From Chlorogloea purpurea SAG 13.99 (GTDB taxonomy: Bacteria; Cyanobacteriota; Cyanobacteriia; Cyanobacteriales; Microcystaceae): 55,266 nucleotides of DNA. The DNA lies in assembly GCA_016903695.1 (NCBI GenBank), contig JADQBB010000029.1, positions 1 to 55,266 of the forward strand, read 5' to 3'. The translations under genes and the position numbers were made by a program. Below the pieces are notes generated by a model that had not been told where the DNA came from, searched no databases, and saw nothing but the letters and a program-made list of their open reading frames with translations. Shown here in pieces: positions 39,042 to 48,184 of the stretch; the stretch's first letter is position 1; every line of letters begins with the position of its first letter.

Positions 39042-40313
39042 GTGACCCATTCCATTTTACAAAAAGGATCTGGGCGATTCTTCCCCCTAAACGCCCTCGT
39101 TAAATTCATCCTGCTGTTTGTTTTAGTATTTCTAGTCTGTATTTCCCCTTCATACTTCCTGCCCGTACATCAGGTTAGTAATAGCGGGGAAACGCGGGGA
39201 GTGTGGATCACGAACGTTAATAGTGGGGTATTGTATTTACCAGGGGGGATCGATCGTTCTCTGCGGCAACTGAGTCAACTACAATTCAATACAGTGTATC
39301 CCGTCGTCTGGAATCGGGGCTTCACTTTCTATCCCAGCGATCTAGCCCGACAGGAAATAGGGAAATCTCAACAGCCTTTATTATCTTGGGCCCATATCGG
39401 GGGCGATGCGTTACAAAAAATAACTCGTAGGGCGCACCAACATAAAATGAGGGTGATTCCTTGGTTTGAATACGGTTTGATCGTGCCTGCGAGTTCCGAG
39501 CTGATCCAAAAACATCCCGATTGGGTGACACGCGGTTTCACCGGTAGAACTCAAATATCTTATGAAGACGAATTAGAAGCCACGTCCGATGGTTCTAATT
39601 CTATCTTGCGACCCCGACCGATCGAACAGGTTTGGTTAAATCCATTTCGCCCCGATGTGCAGAAATTCCTCACCGGCTTAATTTTAGAGGTGGTGAAGAA
39701 CTACCATATAGAGGGCATTCAACTCGATGATCATTTTGGTTTGCCGGTGCAATTGGGTTATGATGATTGGACGATCGCTCTCTATAAACTAGAACACGGA
39801 GGTGATTTTCCCCCGGCTAATATTTACGATCGGGATTGGATGCGCTGGCGCGCCGCTAAACTAACTAATTTCCTAGCACGAATACGCCAAGAAATCAAAA
39901 AAGTCAAACCGGATGTAATAATCTCCCTATCTCCTAACTCCTATGGCTTCGCCTACCGTCACTACTTACAAGACTGGACAACTTGGGTACAGAAAGGATT
40001 AGTAGATGAAATAGTGTTACAAGTGTACCGGGATAACTTGAAAAAATTCGGCGTGGAACTATCACAAGCCGCGGTTAAGTTCGCCAAAAAGCAAGTGCCA
40101 GTGAGTGTGGCCATATTGAGCGGCACCTGGAATAGACCGATAAAAATCGAACAGATCGAGGCACAGGTTAAATACACTCGACAACAGAAATTCAAAGGGG
40201 TATCCTTCTTCTATTGGGAAACTCTCTGGGGCTATTTCACTCCCGAATCACCCCGCCAGCGTCGCCAAGTATTTCAAACACTATTCCAAAGAAAAGAAAA
40301 GGTGGAAGCATGA
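39042..40313 (+). CDS. Glycoside-hydrolase-like GHL10 (DUF187) family protein
   Basis: A 423-residue exported protein. A hydrophobic signal or anchor lies near 15-38, followed by a TIM-barrel domain of the GHL10 type. Family features are TRGVWITNV, LQFNTVYPVVWNRG, VIPWFEYGL, WLNPFRPDVQ, IEGIQLDDHFG and ISLSPNSYGFAY. The Asp pair in IQLDD fits a catalytic position in the family. It probably acts on a cell-wall or surface polysaccharide. GTG start. Its stop overlaps the next gene (ATGA). Confidence 0.88.
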   Translation: MTHSILQKGSGRFFPLNALVKFILLFVLVFLVCISPSYFLPVHQVSNSGETRGVWITNVNSGVLYLPGGIDRSLRQLSQLQFNTVYPVVWNRGFTFYPSDLARQEIGKSQQPLLSWAHIGGDALQKITRRAHQHKMRVIPWFEYGLIVPASSELIQKHPDWVTRGFTGRTQISYEDELEATSDGSNSILRPRPIEQVWLNPFRPDVQKFLTGLILEVVKNYHIEGIQLDDHFGLPVQLGYDDWTIALYKLEHGGDFPPANIYDRDWMRWRAAKLTNFLARIRQEIKKVKPDVIISLSPNSYGFAYRHYLQDWTTWVQKGLVDEIVLQVYRDNLKKFGVELSQAAVKFAKKQVPVSVAILSGTWNRPIKIEQIEAQVKYTRQQKFKGVSFFYWETLWGYFTPESPRQRRQVFQTLFQRKEKVEA

Positions 40314-40879
40314 AAGTTTCTGGGATTTGGTGGCGTTGGGCGGGAGGTACAATTGTAGCTTTCTGGCTCAGTTTACTTTGGGTAGAAGTGGGTGATAGAG
40401 CGGAATTAAAACCCCTTGACGCTATTATCGGAGCGGGAATTATGAGCGTAACCCAAGCTTTAGTGATCTATCCCCACTGTAAACGAATAGGGGCTTGGAT
40501 TTTGTTCACTGTAGGCGGCTGGTGGATTTTAACTTTGGTGGGGGGCGGCGCGCTGGGGTGGTTCATCCCCAATACGGGGGCTTGGCACTTGCGGTGTTTA
40601 TGGGGTGAAATATTCGGGATTGCAGGTGGTTTCTGGTTGGGTTTGTGTCAATCGATAGCGTTAAGATTACCTTTTGCCGTGAGTAGGATCTGGGTGGGAA
40701 TTAATGCTTTAAGTTGGTCTGTGGGATTGGCTTTAGGTTGGTCTGCCGGGGCCATATTAAAAAGTATGACCGGGTTATATATTAGCGAGGTGATCGGATT
40801 ATCTTTAACATGGTTAGTAGTGGGTGTTAGTACCGGATTCGTCTGGGGACAATGGCTGAATTTTTCCGTAAAAGCCTAG
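40310..40879 (+). CDS. Small polytopic membrane protein of unknown function
   Basis: A 189-residue protein with five or six membrane helices, rich in Trp and Gly (GAWILFTVGGWWILTLVGG). I do not recognise a family. Its ATG overlaps the stop of the GHL10 gene by 4 bp, implying coupling; a longer frame inside that gene is not needed. It converges with the chromate transporter gene, whose 3' end overlaps by 4 bp. Confidence 0.65.
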   Translation: MKVSGIWWRWAGGTIVAFWLSLLWVEVGDRAELKPLDAIIGAGIMSVTQALVIYPHCKRIGAWILFTVGGWWILTLVGGGALGWFIPNTGAWHLRCLWGEIFGIAGGFWLGLCQSIALRLPFAVSRIWVGINALSWSVGLALGWSAGAILKSMTGLYISEVIGLSLTWLVVGVSTGFVWGQWLNFSVKA

Positions 40880-42030
40880 AGACTTTCGAGGAGAAATCCT
40901 GCTAAAGCCCCGCCGATGATCAGCCAGCTAGAATTTACTTTATATTTAATAAGTAAAATAGTGGCAAGAACGGTCATGAAAATGGCGGTTATATTAACGG
41001 GAAATATCCCCATCGGTTGCAGTAAAGCTTTGTGGGACAAATTGATAATAACCGCTACCATTAAAGCTACAGCACTGGCGTTTACCGCGTCTAAAAAAGC
41101 ACTTGCCCGTTTAGATTGACGGATTTTAGGAATTAAGGGGTTAAGGAGCAGTACGAATATAAAAGAAGGAAAAAATATGGCGATGGTGGAAATCATGGCC
41201 CCTGGTAATCCGAGGATTTGATAACCGATGAAAGTGGCGGTGGAAAGGACGGGGCCGGGGGTGAATTGACCGATCGCGATCGCGTCTAATAATTCTTGCT
41301 GTGTCAACCAACTGTATTTATTGACTAACTCCGATTGTAAAAAGGCTACTAATACATAGCCGCTGCCGAATAAAATACTGCCCACCTTCAGGAAAAATAA
41401 ACCCAATTGAGCCAGATGGGGCGGGTTATCCGCTCCTGGATTCTTAACTAAAGATATTCCCCCCGTCAACCCTAGTAGGAAAAAATTCAACCGTAAACCT
41501 TGAGCGATAATACCCGAAATACCGCCTAATAAAAGAGCGACCATTTCGTTAACCCCTAAAAAGACCAAGACTATAACCAAGGTGGCAATAGCCCAGAGAA
41601 GCCCTTTTTTCAGGGCTTTCTTACCTAATTGCCAGACTGCTTGAATGATAACGGCGATGATAATCGGTTGAATACCGGAAAAAAAAGGAGCCACTTCGGG
41701 CAGAGTTCCGTATTGGCTATAAAACCAAGCGATAATCCCCGTGATGATCACCGCAGGGCCGATAAAACACACGCCCCCTATAATTAACCCGGCTAATCCC
41801 CCCTGTATATAGCCGATATGAATAGCCATTTCCGTAGAGTTGGGGCCGGGGATGAGATTGGTAGCGCCTACAAGGTCGAGGAATTCTTGACGGGTCATCC
41901 ACTGTCTGCGTTTAACCACTTCATCTTCCATCATGGCGATATGGGCAGCTGGGCCACCGAAACCGATAACGCCCAATTTCAAAAATAAAAGTGCTAAAGG
42001 TACTAATCCAGAGCGGGCCGTATTGTTCAT
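40876..42030 (-). CDS. chrA: Chromate transporter, ChrA family
   Basis: A polytopic protein of 384 residues (392 if the ATG at 42054 is used). Two homologous CHR domains are visible: LGVIGFGGPAAHIAMMEDEV with NLIPGPNSTEMAIHIGY in the first half, and VGSILFGSGYVLVAFL with GQFTPGPVLSTATFIGY in the second. This long-chain form is a proton-coupled chromate exporter in resistant bacteria; in cyanobacteria it is often sulfate linked. I prefer the ATG at 42030 because the extra N-terminus is atypical. Confidence 0.9.
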   Translation of the reverse strand: MNNTARSGLVPLALLFLKLGVIGFGGPAAHIAMMEDEVVKRRQWMTRQEFLDLVGATNLIPGPNSTEMAIHIGYIQGGLAGLIIGGVCFIGPAVIITGIIAWFYSQYGTLPEVAPFFSGIQPIIIAVIIQAVWQLGKKALKKGLLWAIATLVIVLVFLGVNEMVALLLGGISGIIAQGLRLNFFLLGLTGGISLVKNPGADNPPHLAQLGLFFLKVGSILFGSGYVLVAFLQSELVNKYSWLTQQELLDAIAIGQFTPGPVLSTATFIGYQILGLPGAMISTIAIFFPSFIFVLLLNPLIPKIRQSKRASAFLDAVNASAVALMVAVIINLSHKALLQPMGIFPVNITAIFMTVLATILLIKYKVNSSWLIIGGALAGFLLESL

Positions 42031-42188
42031 AAAGTTCTTAACGCAACAATACATTTAAGTTTAAACCCGTGAAGTTAAATGTTTGTTAATAAATATCCCA
42101 CGAAAAATCATTGCTGGCAATTTATTCACGCCAATGGATCTTTGTCGTTAGCTTTTAATACGTGATCGGGTATACTTCCTAATAAGAT

Positions 42189-42217
42189 AAATCCCCCGAC
42201 CCTAGGTCGGGGGATTT
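42189..42217 (-). terminator. Hairpin terminator of the hemerythrin gene
   Basis: AAATCCCCCGACC (42189-42201) and GGTCGGGGGATTT (42205-42217) are 13-bp perfect arms around a 3-nt loop. It lies 20 bp beyond the stop of the minus-strand hemerythrin gene. The GC-rich core is strong; a run of T is not present on the minus side. Confidence 0.65.
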
Positions 42218-42236
42218 ACAGTTTTATGAGATGAAA

Positions 42237-43268
42237 TTAGCTCATTTTTTCTTGTAATTGTTTTTTAGCTTCTTTGAATTGAGTCGCTAATAGCTCTTGT
42301 TGTTCGGTAGAGCAGTTATTACGAATAGCCGCAAACATGGTGCTTTCTTCTTGACGGGTGTGATCCATCACCGCATCTTTTACCTGTTTCAGTAAAGATT
42401 TGAACTCGCTCGAAGAGGGGCCTGCGGACTTCATCTGTTCTAGAAGACCTTTCAACTCGGCTTGCTCGTGATAAAGTTCGTCGGTGGGTTCGTTACCGTA
42501 GAAGGGGCGCACGTGGGGATAAACGATCTGTTCTTCCGCTTCAGAGTGGGCGCTTAAATCGGCGTATAGTTGACCGAAATATTCTTGCAGTTTGGTGGGG
42601 TCTTCACACTTTTCCATTTCCATGATCAGAATGTTCACTTTTTGATGATCCATGCGGATAACATCTTGAACATTCATATCGGATTTGTCAGAGTTTTGTG
42701 TGACTACGCTACCGACTACTCCACTGAAGGCTGCTACCGCGTCTTGTACTCTCGCCCATACACCTTGATCTGCGTCTTGTCCGGTTAATTCACGAGTGCC
42801 GAGAACTTCAAGGATACCTTTGAGCTGTTCTTGGTGAGCGCGGTTTTCAAAGTTAACGGTGTTTAAAGGGGTGATAGCCGCTTCTACGTCAGCACCGATG
42901 ATTTGAGCCGCTTTGTGTACGACCAATCCAGATACTACCTGTTCGTGTTTGAGTAGTTCGTGTTGGAACACTTTTTGATAGATGCTGAGGGCAGAACTAG
43001 ATTGCATTTTTTTCGCTTGTTGCAACAACTCTTTAGCCGTATCACTACCTTGGGATTGAATACCGTATTGTATGATCACGGTTTCGAGAACGCCGAGATT
43101 CTTCTTATCGTCTTCTAACATTTTACGAATACGATCGCTGATCTCTTTGTCTTCAATTTCGCTGATAAATTGTTCTTCATTAGCGATGATCAGTTCTTGT
43201 CCCGCTTTTATATCTGCTAATTTCTCAGCTAGAGCGGCGCGCTTTTCATCGGTTAAAATAGCTGTCAT
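42237..43268 (-). CDS. Hemerythrin-domain protein with N-terminal helical domain
   Basis: A 343-residue soluble protein. The C-terminal hemerythrin domain (about 205-330) has the iron-ligand pattern RMDHQKV, SAHSEAEEQIVYPH, YHEQAELK and DHTRQEESTMF. The N-terminal ~160 residues are helical, with EEQFISEI and FQHELLKHEQV, and resemble a ferritin-like (DUF892-type) bundle, but without a full ligand set that I can confirm. Such proteins bind O2, NO or iron and act in oxidative stress. A strong AGGAG site precedes the ATG. It is divergent from the stress protein gene. Confidence 0.85.
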   Translation of the reverse strand: MTAILTDEKRAALAEKLADIKAGQELIIANEEQFISEIEDKEISDRIRKMLEDDKKNLGVLETVIIQYGIQSQGSDTAKELLQQAKKMQSSSALSIYQKVFQHELLKHEQVVSGLVVHKAAQIIGADVEAAITPLNTVNFENRAHQEQLKGILEVLGTRELTGQDADQGVWARVQDAVAAFSGVVGSVVTQNSDKSDMNVQDVIRMDHQKVNILIMEMEKCEDPTKLQEYFGQLYADLSAHSEAEEQIVYPHVRPFYGNEPTDELYHEQAELKGLLEQMKSAGPSSSEFKSLLKQVKDAVMDHTRQEESTMFAAIRNNCSTEQQELLATQFKEAKKQLQEKMS

Positions 43269-43516
43269 GTTATGTTCTCCTTTTCCCGGATGGATTTGGA
43301 TTTATTTATTTACACTTTTAATCTCACACATCTAATAGAGCTGTAACATCATCTATTTGATAGGGGACTCACATATCCTAAGAAATATTTTTTGAACTCG
43401 CTTTCTTTATCCATCCAAAGCAATAAAAATATTTATTACTTTTGGTAGATGTTCTTCCTATTTATTTACGGGCTAAATGAATATAAATAATAACAAAATA
43501 ATATACTAATATATTT
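43269..43516. other. Divergent intergenic region, AT-rich
   Basis: This 247-bp gap separates the hemerythrin gene (minus) and a stress-protein gene (plus), so it must hold both promoters. It is AT-rich, with no clear conserved operator. Confidence 0.5.
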
Positions 43517-44005
43517 ATGTCTGAAGTAATTTCCTATGGTCAACACGTTATAGGTAAATTCCCTACCGAGTCGGAAGCTCAAAAAGCTTGTCAGACTATA
43601 GAGGGTGCGGGTTATAGTCCCGAAGATATAAAAGTTATCGTCGCTCCCCTGCCGATGAAACTCGATGCCAACCAATCTCAACTGGTAGAAGGGGCGAAGG
43701 GTGGCGCTATGGCGGGCGCTGTGTGCGGTGCTTTGATCGGTTACACGATCGGTTTATTACTAGACAGCGCTTCTGGCAATAGTTATGTTAATCCTCTACT
43801 GACCATGTTGTTCGGTAGCGGGGTAGGGGCGGCGGGCTTAAGCGTTATCGCCGCGCTCTCCGGTAGCGCAGCCCCAAAACAGGAGGAAAAAAGCTCTCGC
43901 GCTTTAGATCAAGAATACCGGATAATCTTCACCGGCGATGAAAACGAAGTTAATCGGCTCACTGACATCATCCGTCAAACGGATGCGGCTAACTTTAATG
44001 GTTAG
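43517..44005 (+). CDS. General stress protein (YflT-like) with glycine-zipper region
   Basis: A 162-residue protein. The N-terminal ~50 residues (GQHVIGKFPTESEAQKACQT) match the heat-induced stress protein YflT domain. A hydrophobic, Gly/Ala-rich middle follows (about 63-118; GGAMAGAVCGALIGYTIGLLL) and forms one or two membrane or glycine-zipper helices. A short charged C-terminus ends the protein. The function of such proteins is not established. It overlaps the nucleoside hydrolase gene by 11 bp at its 3' end, tail to tail. Confidence 0.7.
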   Translation: MSEVISYGQHVIGKFPTESEAQKACQTIEGAGYSPEDIKVIVAPLPMKLDANQSQLVEGAKGGAMAGAVCGALIGYTIGLLLDSASGNSYVNPLLTMLFGSGVGAAGLSVIAALSGSAAPKQEEKSSRALDQEYRIIFTGDENEVNRLTDIIRQTDAANFNG

Positions 44006-44996
44006 GGAACGATAAGTTACTGATTAAAAACTTTAAATCTTCGCTCATGGCCCCCTGAAGGTTGACCGCGTCTACTTCGATCGCTATCCAGGCGTTAGCA
44101 CCTATTTTAGTCTTGCGGCGATTATCTAGAAGGGTTTTGCCTTTAGTAAATTCCCCACCCGTTTCTACAGTTATATAGCCACGGCGAAACTTTAAGTTTT
44201 CCGGGTAATAAAGATAAGCTAAAGTGGCCGCGTCGTGAACGAGAAAACCGGTTTGACTTCCCGTTTCTCGCCAGGCTAGAGAATTTTCGGTCATGAAATC
44301 TACTAAACTCAGGATGAATTTTCCCAAGGGAGTTTGAGCGTGAGATTTACATATTGCGATCGCCATCGCCGGGGTAAAAATTAAATTACAGGTAATATCG
44401 AGGGGAATAACGATTAAATCATCGCGGCTGCTAAAAACGGTTTTTGCGGCCTCTACATCATAAACAATATTAAATTCGGCTTCTGGGGTAACGTTACCAG
44501 GCACACAGAAAGCGCCCCCCATAATAATAATCTCCTTGGCTTTTTTGAGAATACCTGGTGATTTCCTCTCGGCGGCGGCCAGATTGGTGAGGGGCCCGAT
44601 AGCGATAATCGTCACTTCGTGGGGATATTGGGACAGGGTGGAGATAATCACATCATCGCCATAATCGGCAGCTTCATAATCGAGATGGCACGGTTCGAGA
44701 GTATTAGTAAGATTGCCCATCCCATCGACACCGTGTAGGAAAGCCGCATCAGTTTCGTTAAATTGCGAACCGCCGATAACGCCTCTGGCGACTTTGATCT
44801 GGCTAAAACCGGTTAATCGGAGTAATTTACAAGCCCCGACGAAAGTTATTTCGGGGCCTACGTTGCCGTCAACTGTAGTCACGGCTAATAGTTCCGCCAG
44901 TCCTTTTTTCACCATGCTTAGCAGCCACAGTAGAGCGAAAGCATCGTCGCCGCCGGGGTCAGTATCGAGGATAATTTTAGGGATAGTTGGGGTCAT
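43995..44996 (-). CDS. Ribonucleoside hydrolase (IunH family)
   Basis: A 333-residue enzyme that cleaves the N-glycosidic bond of nucleosides, releasing ribose and base. The N-terminal calcium-binding DTDPGGDDAFALLW, VDGNVG and the family motif IIMGGAF with PEAEFNIVYDVEA are intact, as is VHDAATLAYL. The substrate range cannot be decided. A ribokinase gene 750 bp away on the other strand could use the ribose; a toxin-antitoxin pair lies between. A frame at 44713-45069 on the other strand is only a shadow. Confidence 0.93.
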   Translation of the reverse strand: MTPTIPKIILDTDPGGDDAFALLWLLSMVKKGLAELLAVTTVDGNVGPEITFVGACKLLRLTGFSQIKVARGVIGGSQFNETDAAFLHGVDGMGNLTNTLEPCHLDYEAADYGDDVIISTLSQYPHEVTIIAIGPLTNLAAAERKSPGILKKAKEIIIMGGAFCVPGNVTPEAEFNIVYDVEAAKTVFSSRDDLIVIPLDITCNLIFTPAMAIAICKSHAQTPLGKFILSLVDFMTENSLAWRETGSQTGFLVHDAATLAYLYYPENLKFRRGYITVETGGEFTKGKTLLDNRRKTKIGANAWIAIEVDAVNLQGAMSEDLKFLISNLSFPNH

Positions 44997-45069
44997 AATT
45001 GGTATCGGTTATGATATGTACAGTATGAATCAATCCCATTGTACGATTGCTCTCAACAGACAAAACCCT

Positions 45070-45411
45070 ATGAATAAATTTTCTGTCGAACCAGAAATTC
45101 AAACAAGGTTGGGAGTTCCACTAGAAAAGATAGAAGGTATATGTCATGAATGGGGCATTTTAGAACTAGCTTTATTTGGCTCTATTTTGCGCGCTGATTT
45201 CAAAGCAGAGAGCGATATAGATTTACTTGTGACATTTTGTCCCCATAATAATATAAGTCTATTTGATCTAGTAACGATAGAGGAACAATTTAAAAATTTA
45301 CTACATCGCCCTGTAGATGTAGTGACCAAAGAATCTATTTTAAAAAGTAGCAATCCGATCAGGCGTAAAAATATTTTGGAAAATTCAGAGACTATCTATG
45401 TCAAGGGATGA
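45070..45411 (+). CDS. MNT-type nucleotidyltransferase antitoxin
   Basis: A 113-residue minimal nucleotidyltransferase. The motif GSILRADFKAESDIDLLVTF (from about residue 37) has the GS and DxD elements of active members. MNT antitoxins AMPylate or otherwise neutralise HEPN toxins. The gene overlaps the HEPN reading frame by 14 bp, the usual pair layout. In-frame ATGs further upstream (e.g. 45016) are possible but less typical. The intact active-site motif contrasts with the broken toxin. Confidence 0.88.
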   Translation: MNKFSVEPEIQTRLGVPLEKIEGICHEWGILELALFGSILRADFKAESDIDLLVTFCPHNNISLFDLVTIEEQFKNLLHRPVDVVTKESILKSSNPIRRKNILENSETIYVKG

Positions 45412-45736
45412 AGAGATAATAATAGATATAATTAAAGCTTGCAATTTAATATTATCTTTCACGAGTGACGTTAGTGAGAGGGAATTTTTAGAGGATTAAA
45501 AAACGCAATCATCAGTTTTATACCAAATTATAATTATCGGAGAAGGTATTAAACGCTTATCAGAAGAATTTAAAGTTAGTCGACCAGATATTCCCTACAT
45601 TAAAATTAAAGGCATGAGGAACCGTGTTACTCACGAGTATAAAGAGGTAGATGTAGGAATAGTTTGGAATGCAATTAAAAAAGATGTACCAGAATTGTTA
45701 AACAAGCTTAATAGTTCAGGTATTGAGAATAATTAG
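45398..45736 (+). pseudogene. HEPN (DUF86-type) toxin with in-frame stop
   Basis: The frame starts MSRDEEIIIDIIKACNLIL and reads on through 112 codons to TAG at 45734-45736. It contains one internal TAA at 45497-45499 (codon 34), just before KTQSSVLYQIIIIGEGIKRL. The RNase motif RNRVTHEY (R-x4-H) typical of HEPN toxins lies downstream of the stop. One base change (from CAA, GAA or AAA) would explain it. I call it a recent nonsense pseudogene paired with the MNT antitoxin; a sequencing error or stop read-through cannot be excluded. Confidence 0.8.
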
Positions 45737-45757
45737 TGAAAGTCGGGAGTATTGGTA

Positions 45758-46690
45758 ATGAGTACGATCGTCTTGGGTAGTATCAACATCGATTTAGTTT
45801 TTCAAACTTCACGGCTACCGGGGAAAGGGGAAACGATCGCTGGACATAATTTTCTCACGATTGCTGGGGGTAAGGGAGCCAATCAAGCGGTAGCTGCGGC
45901 TAAATTGGGGGTAAAAACCCACATGATAGGGAGAGTGGGCGACGATGTATTCGGCGGAAGTTTGTTAGCGGGTTTAGTGGCTCATAATATCAATATAGAG
46001 GGGGTGAGGATAACCCCGGATTGTTCTTCGGGTATAGCCTCGATCGCAGTGGCTGAAAACGGTGATAATACCATTATCATCATCCCCGGTGCTAATCATA
46101 CCCTCGACGACGATGATTTAGAGAAACTCCGAAAAATAGCACCACGAGCCAGCAGCCTGTTATTACAATTGGAAATTCCTCTAGAGATAGTTCAAAAAGC
46201 CGCGCTCATAGGCAAAAGGGCGGGTATTAAAGTGATCTTAGACCCTGCCCCCGCCCCTACCCGACTACCTGACTGCCTCTATTCGCTGGTAGATATTATT
46301 ACCCCCAATGAAACGGAAGCCAGTCGCCTCGTCGGGTTTCCGGTGGACGATGAAAGCAGTGCCAGAAAAGCGGTGCAATTTTTCCACGATAAGGGAGTGG
46401 AGACGGTGGTGTTGAAACAGGGCGATAGAGGGATATTTTGGAGTGATGGCGGAGAGTTTTTCCATCTGGCGGCCTTACCTGTTACCGTGGTCGATACTGT
46501 AGCCGCGGGAGACGCTTTTAACGGGGCGTTAGCTGCTGCTATAGACGAGGGATTACTTTTACACGAGGCGATGACCTGGGGGATGGCTGCCGGGGCATTG
46601 GCTGTCACTAAGCCAGGCGCACAATCATCTCTACCGGATAAAGCTACTTTCGAGGCTTTTTTAGCAAGGTCTGGATTTCTCAAAAATTAA
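45758..46690 (+). CDS. rbsK: Ribokinase (PfkB family)
   Basis: A 310-residue sugar kinase that phosphorylates ribose at O5. The substrate region is NFLTIAGGKGANQAVAAAKLG and the catalytic Asp is in DTVAAGDAFNGALAA; TPNETEA is also present. The ATG at 45758 has GGGAG 8 bp upstream and is preferred to the in-frame TTG at 45752. It lies 21 bp after the HEPN remnant. With the nearby nucleoside hydrolase it forms a plausible ribose salvage step. Confidence 0.92.
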   Translation: MSTIVLGSINIDLVFQTSRLPGKGETIAGHNFLTIAGGKGANQAVAAAKLGVKTHMIGRVGDDVFGGSLLAGLVAHNINIEGVRITPDCSSGIASIAVAENGDNTIIIIPGANHTLDDDDLEKLRKIAPRASSLLLQLEIPLEIVQKAALIGKRAGIKVILDPAPAPTRLPDCLYSLVDIITPNETEASRLVGFPVDDESSARKAVQFFHDKGVETVVLKQGDRGIFWSDGGEFFHLAALPVTVVDTVAAGDAFNGALAAAIDEGLLLHEAMTWGMAAGALAVTKPGAQSSLPDKATFEAFLARSGFLKN

Positions 46691-46807
46691 AAGCCCATAC
46701 TGCCCCTAAATGATCCGGTTCGATGTTCGCATATAAACTATTGGAGACTTTCCAAAGCTACTGTATCTTAAAAATTGTGCGGTTGACTTCGATCACGATC
46801 AAGGTAA

Positions 46808-48088
46808 ATGAATCAGATGCCTAATAATTCTCTCGCCGATTTTCCCTACAGTAACGACCCGGAAATTCTTATCAAATATATCGAACAACACCCCAAATAT
46901 CAAGAGTTGGTAGAGTGTGCCAAGCAAGGTAAACCCTTACCTAAAGAGTTAAAAATTTGGCACAGAAAAGCGATCGATAATCTTCTCAGCGTCGTTCGCT
47001 GCAAACCGGAAGACTATTACGGTAAAGCTTATGTAACGGAGGTAATCAAGGTAGAGGCGAAAAAAACCGCGGGAATTAATACCGCAGCTAACTGGATCGA
47101 TGGCGTTTCTAATTTGCCCCTCTATGTATTTAGTTTCAAGTCACTGGGGCTATGGGGTTCTTTTGGAGCGGGTTTAGTTTTGGATGTTCTGGTACTATGG
47201 TGCTGTAATCTTATGGCGGCCAAGGCGGTCAGCACTAAGCCGGATTATTTTAAAAATGGAGGAAAAGGTAAACTTTGTTCATCCGCTAAAGGAGCGATTT
47301 TCGGTTTAATCTTTTTGAACGTGATTAAATCAGTGGTCTCTGGGGTGGGTGTGGAATTACTGAATAATCAATCGGAACTTAACCGACAAAAAGCGGATCA
47401 AGTTGCGGATGTTTACTTAGATAAACTCAAAAATACTCCCACTGGTCTAGACAATCACCAATATATAAAAGCCGTTTCCCAGTGCCAATCAGGACAACAA
47501 GACCTTAAGGCATTACAACCAGGTGATCCCCGCTGGGATAGCACTTATGTTAATATTTACGGGGCTTATGCCGATCGCAATCTCGATCGCTCATCCGTAC
47601 CCACGCAACAATTACCCCTATGTTTACAGGCTAAGCGTTTAGAACAAGAAAGCTCGAAAAAATATCAAGAAGCTCAAAAACAATTTAATTTTTTATCTTT
47701 CAAACGTGCTGATGCTGGTAATGATTTAGTTTTTTTAAAACAAAATTTACGTAATATTTATTACCAGAACTTTATCGATAAAGGTGACGTATCTACTGCC
47801 GAGATTGCCAACGGTGTAGAAGCAGTGAGTATCGCCACAGAAAACTTTTTCGGTAAATTATCCAGGGGTCAATTTTCCCAGTTAGGGTTTTCTATATTTT
47901 TCTTCTCCCTATCTATGATTACCAGTGCTGTGTCGGTAATCGTCACTATCACTCACGCCAGAAGAGACGATATATTGATGTCTAGAAATGAATCGATCGC
48001 TCGTGAGCGTCACCTGTGGCTAGAAACACGCTGGAACCAATTACAGGAAAGGGCTTTATCCGTCAATAAACAAGATAGTGATTTTTAG
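46808..48088 (+). CDS. Unknown membrane protein
   Basis: A 426-residue protein I do not recognise. A cytoplasmic N-terminal domain (about 1-90) is followed by two or three membrane segments (about 103-140 and 155-180) and a soluble Gln-rich helical region (about 190-345). A last membrane helix (about 358-380; FSIFFFSLSMITSAVSVIV) and a short basic tail follow. Cys residues around 38, 61, 214 and 270 may matter. It lies 117 bp after rbsK, alone. It could belong with the genes that follow; no evidence beyond position. Confidence 0.7.
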   Translation: MNQMPNNSLADFPYSNDPEILIKYIEQHPKYQELVECAKQGKPLPKELKIWHRKAIDNLLSVVRCKPEDYYGKAYVTEVIKVEAKKTAGINTAANWIDGVSNLPLYVFSFKSLGLWGSFGAGLVLDVLVLWCCNLMAAKAVSTKPDYFKNGGKGKLCSSAKGAIFGLIFLNVIKSVVSGVGVELLNNQSELNRQKADQVADVYLDKLKNTPTGLDNHQYIKAVSQCQSGQQDLKALQPGDPRWDSTYVNIYGAYADRNLDRSSVPTQQLPLCLQAKRLEQESSKKYQEAQKQFNFLSFKRADAGNDLVFLKQNLRNIYYQNFIDKGDVSTAEIANGVEAVSIATENFFGKLSRGQFSQLGFSIFFFSLSMITSAVSVIVTITHARRDDILMSRNESIARERHLWLETRWNQLQERALSVNKQDSDF

Positions 48089-48135
48089 TTACTTGATGGT
48101 AATTTCGTGATTCGCATGAATAGATACAAAAAGTT

Positions 48136-48171
48136 TTTTACTTGTGAGATTATTAAAAGTGTCAAGTAAAA
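48136..48171. promoter_or_regulatory. Inverted repeat upstream of the 48185 gene
   Basis: TTTTACTTG (48136-48144) and CAAGTAAAA (48163-48171) are perfect 9-bp inverted copies 18 bp apart, just ahead of the GAGAGGGG ribosome-binding site. An operator for a dimeric regulator or an RNA hairpin near the start site are both possible. Confidence 0.4.
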
Positions 48172-48184
48172 GAGAGGGGTAAGC

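Noticed and set aside
41276..41283. GCGATCGC octamers as a special local signal
   Set aside because: They are HIP1-type sequences spread through many cyanobacterial genomes (here also near 9834, 12087 and 38970) and are not specific to one locus.
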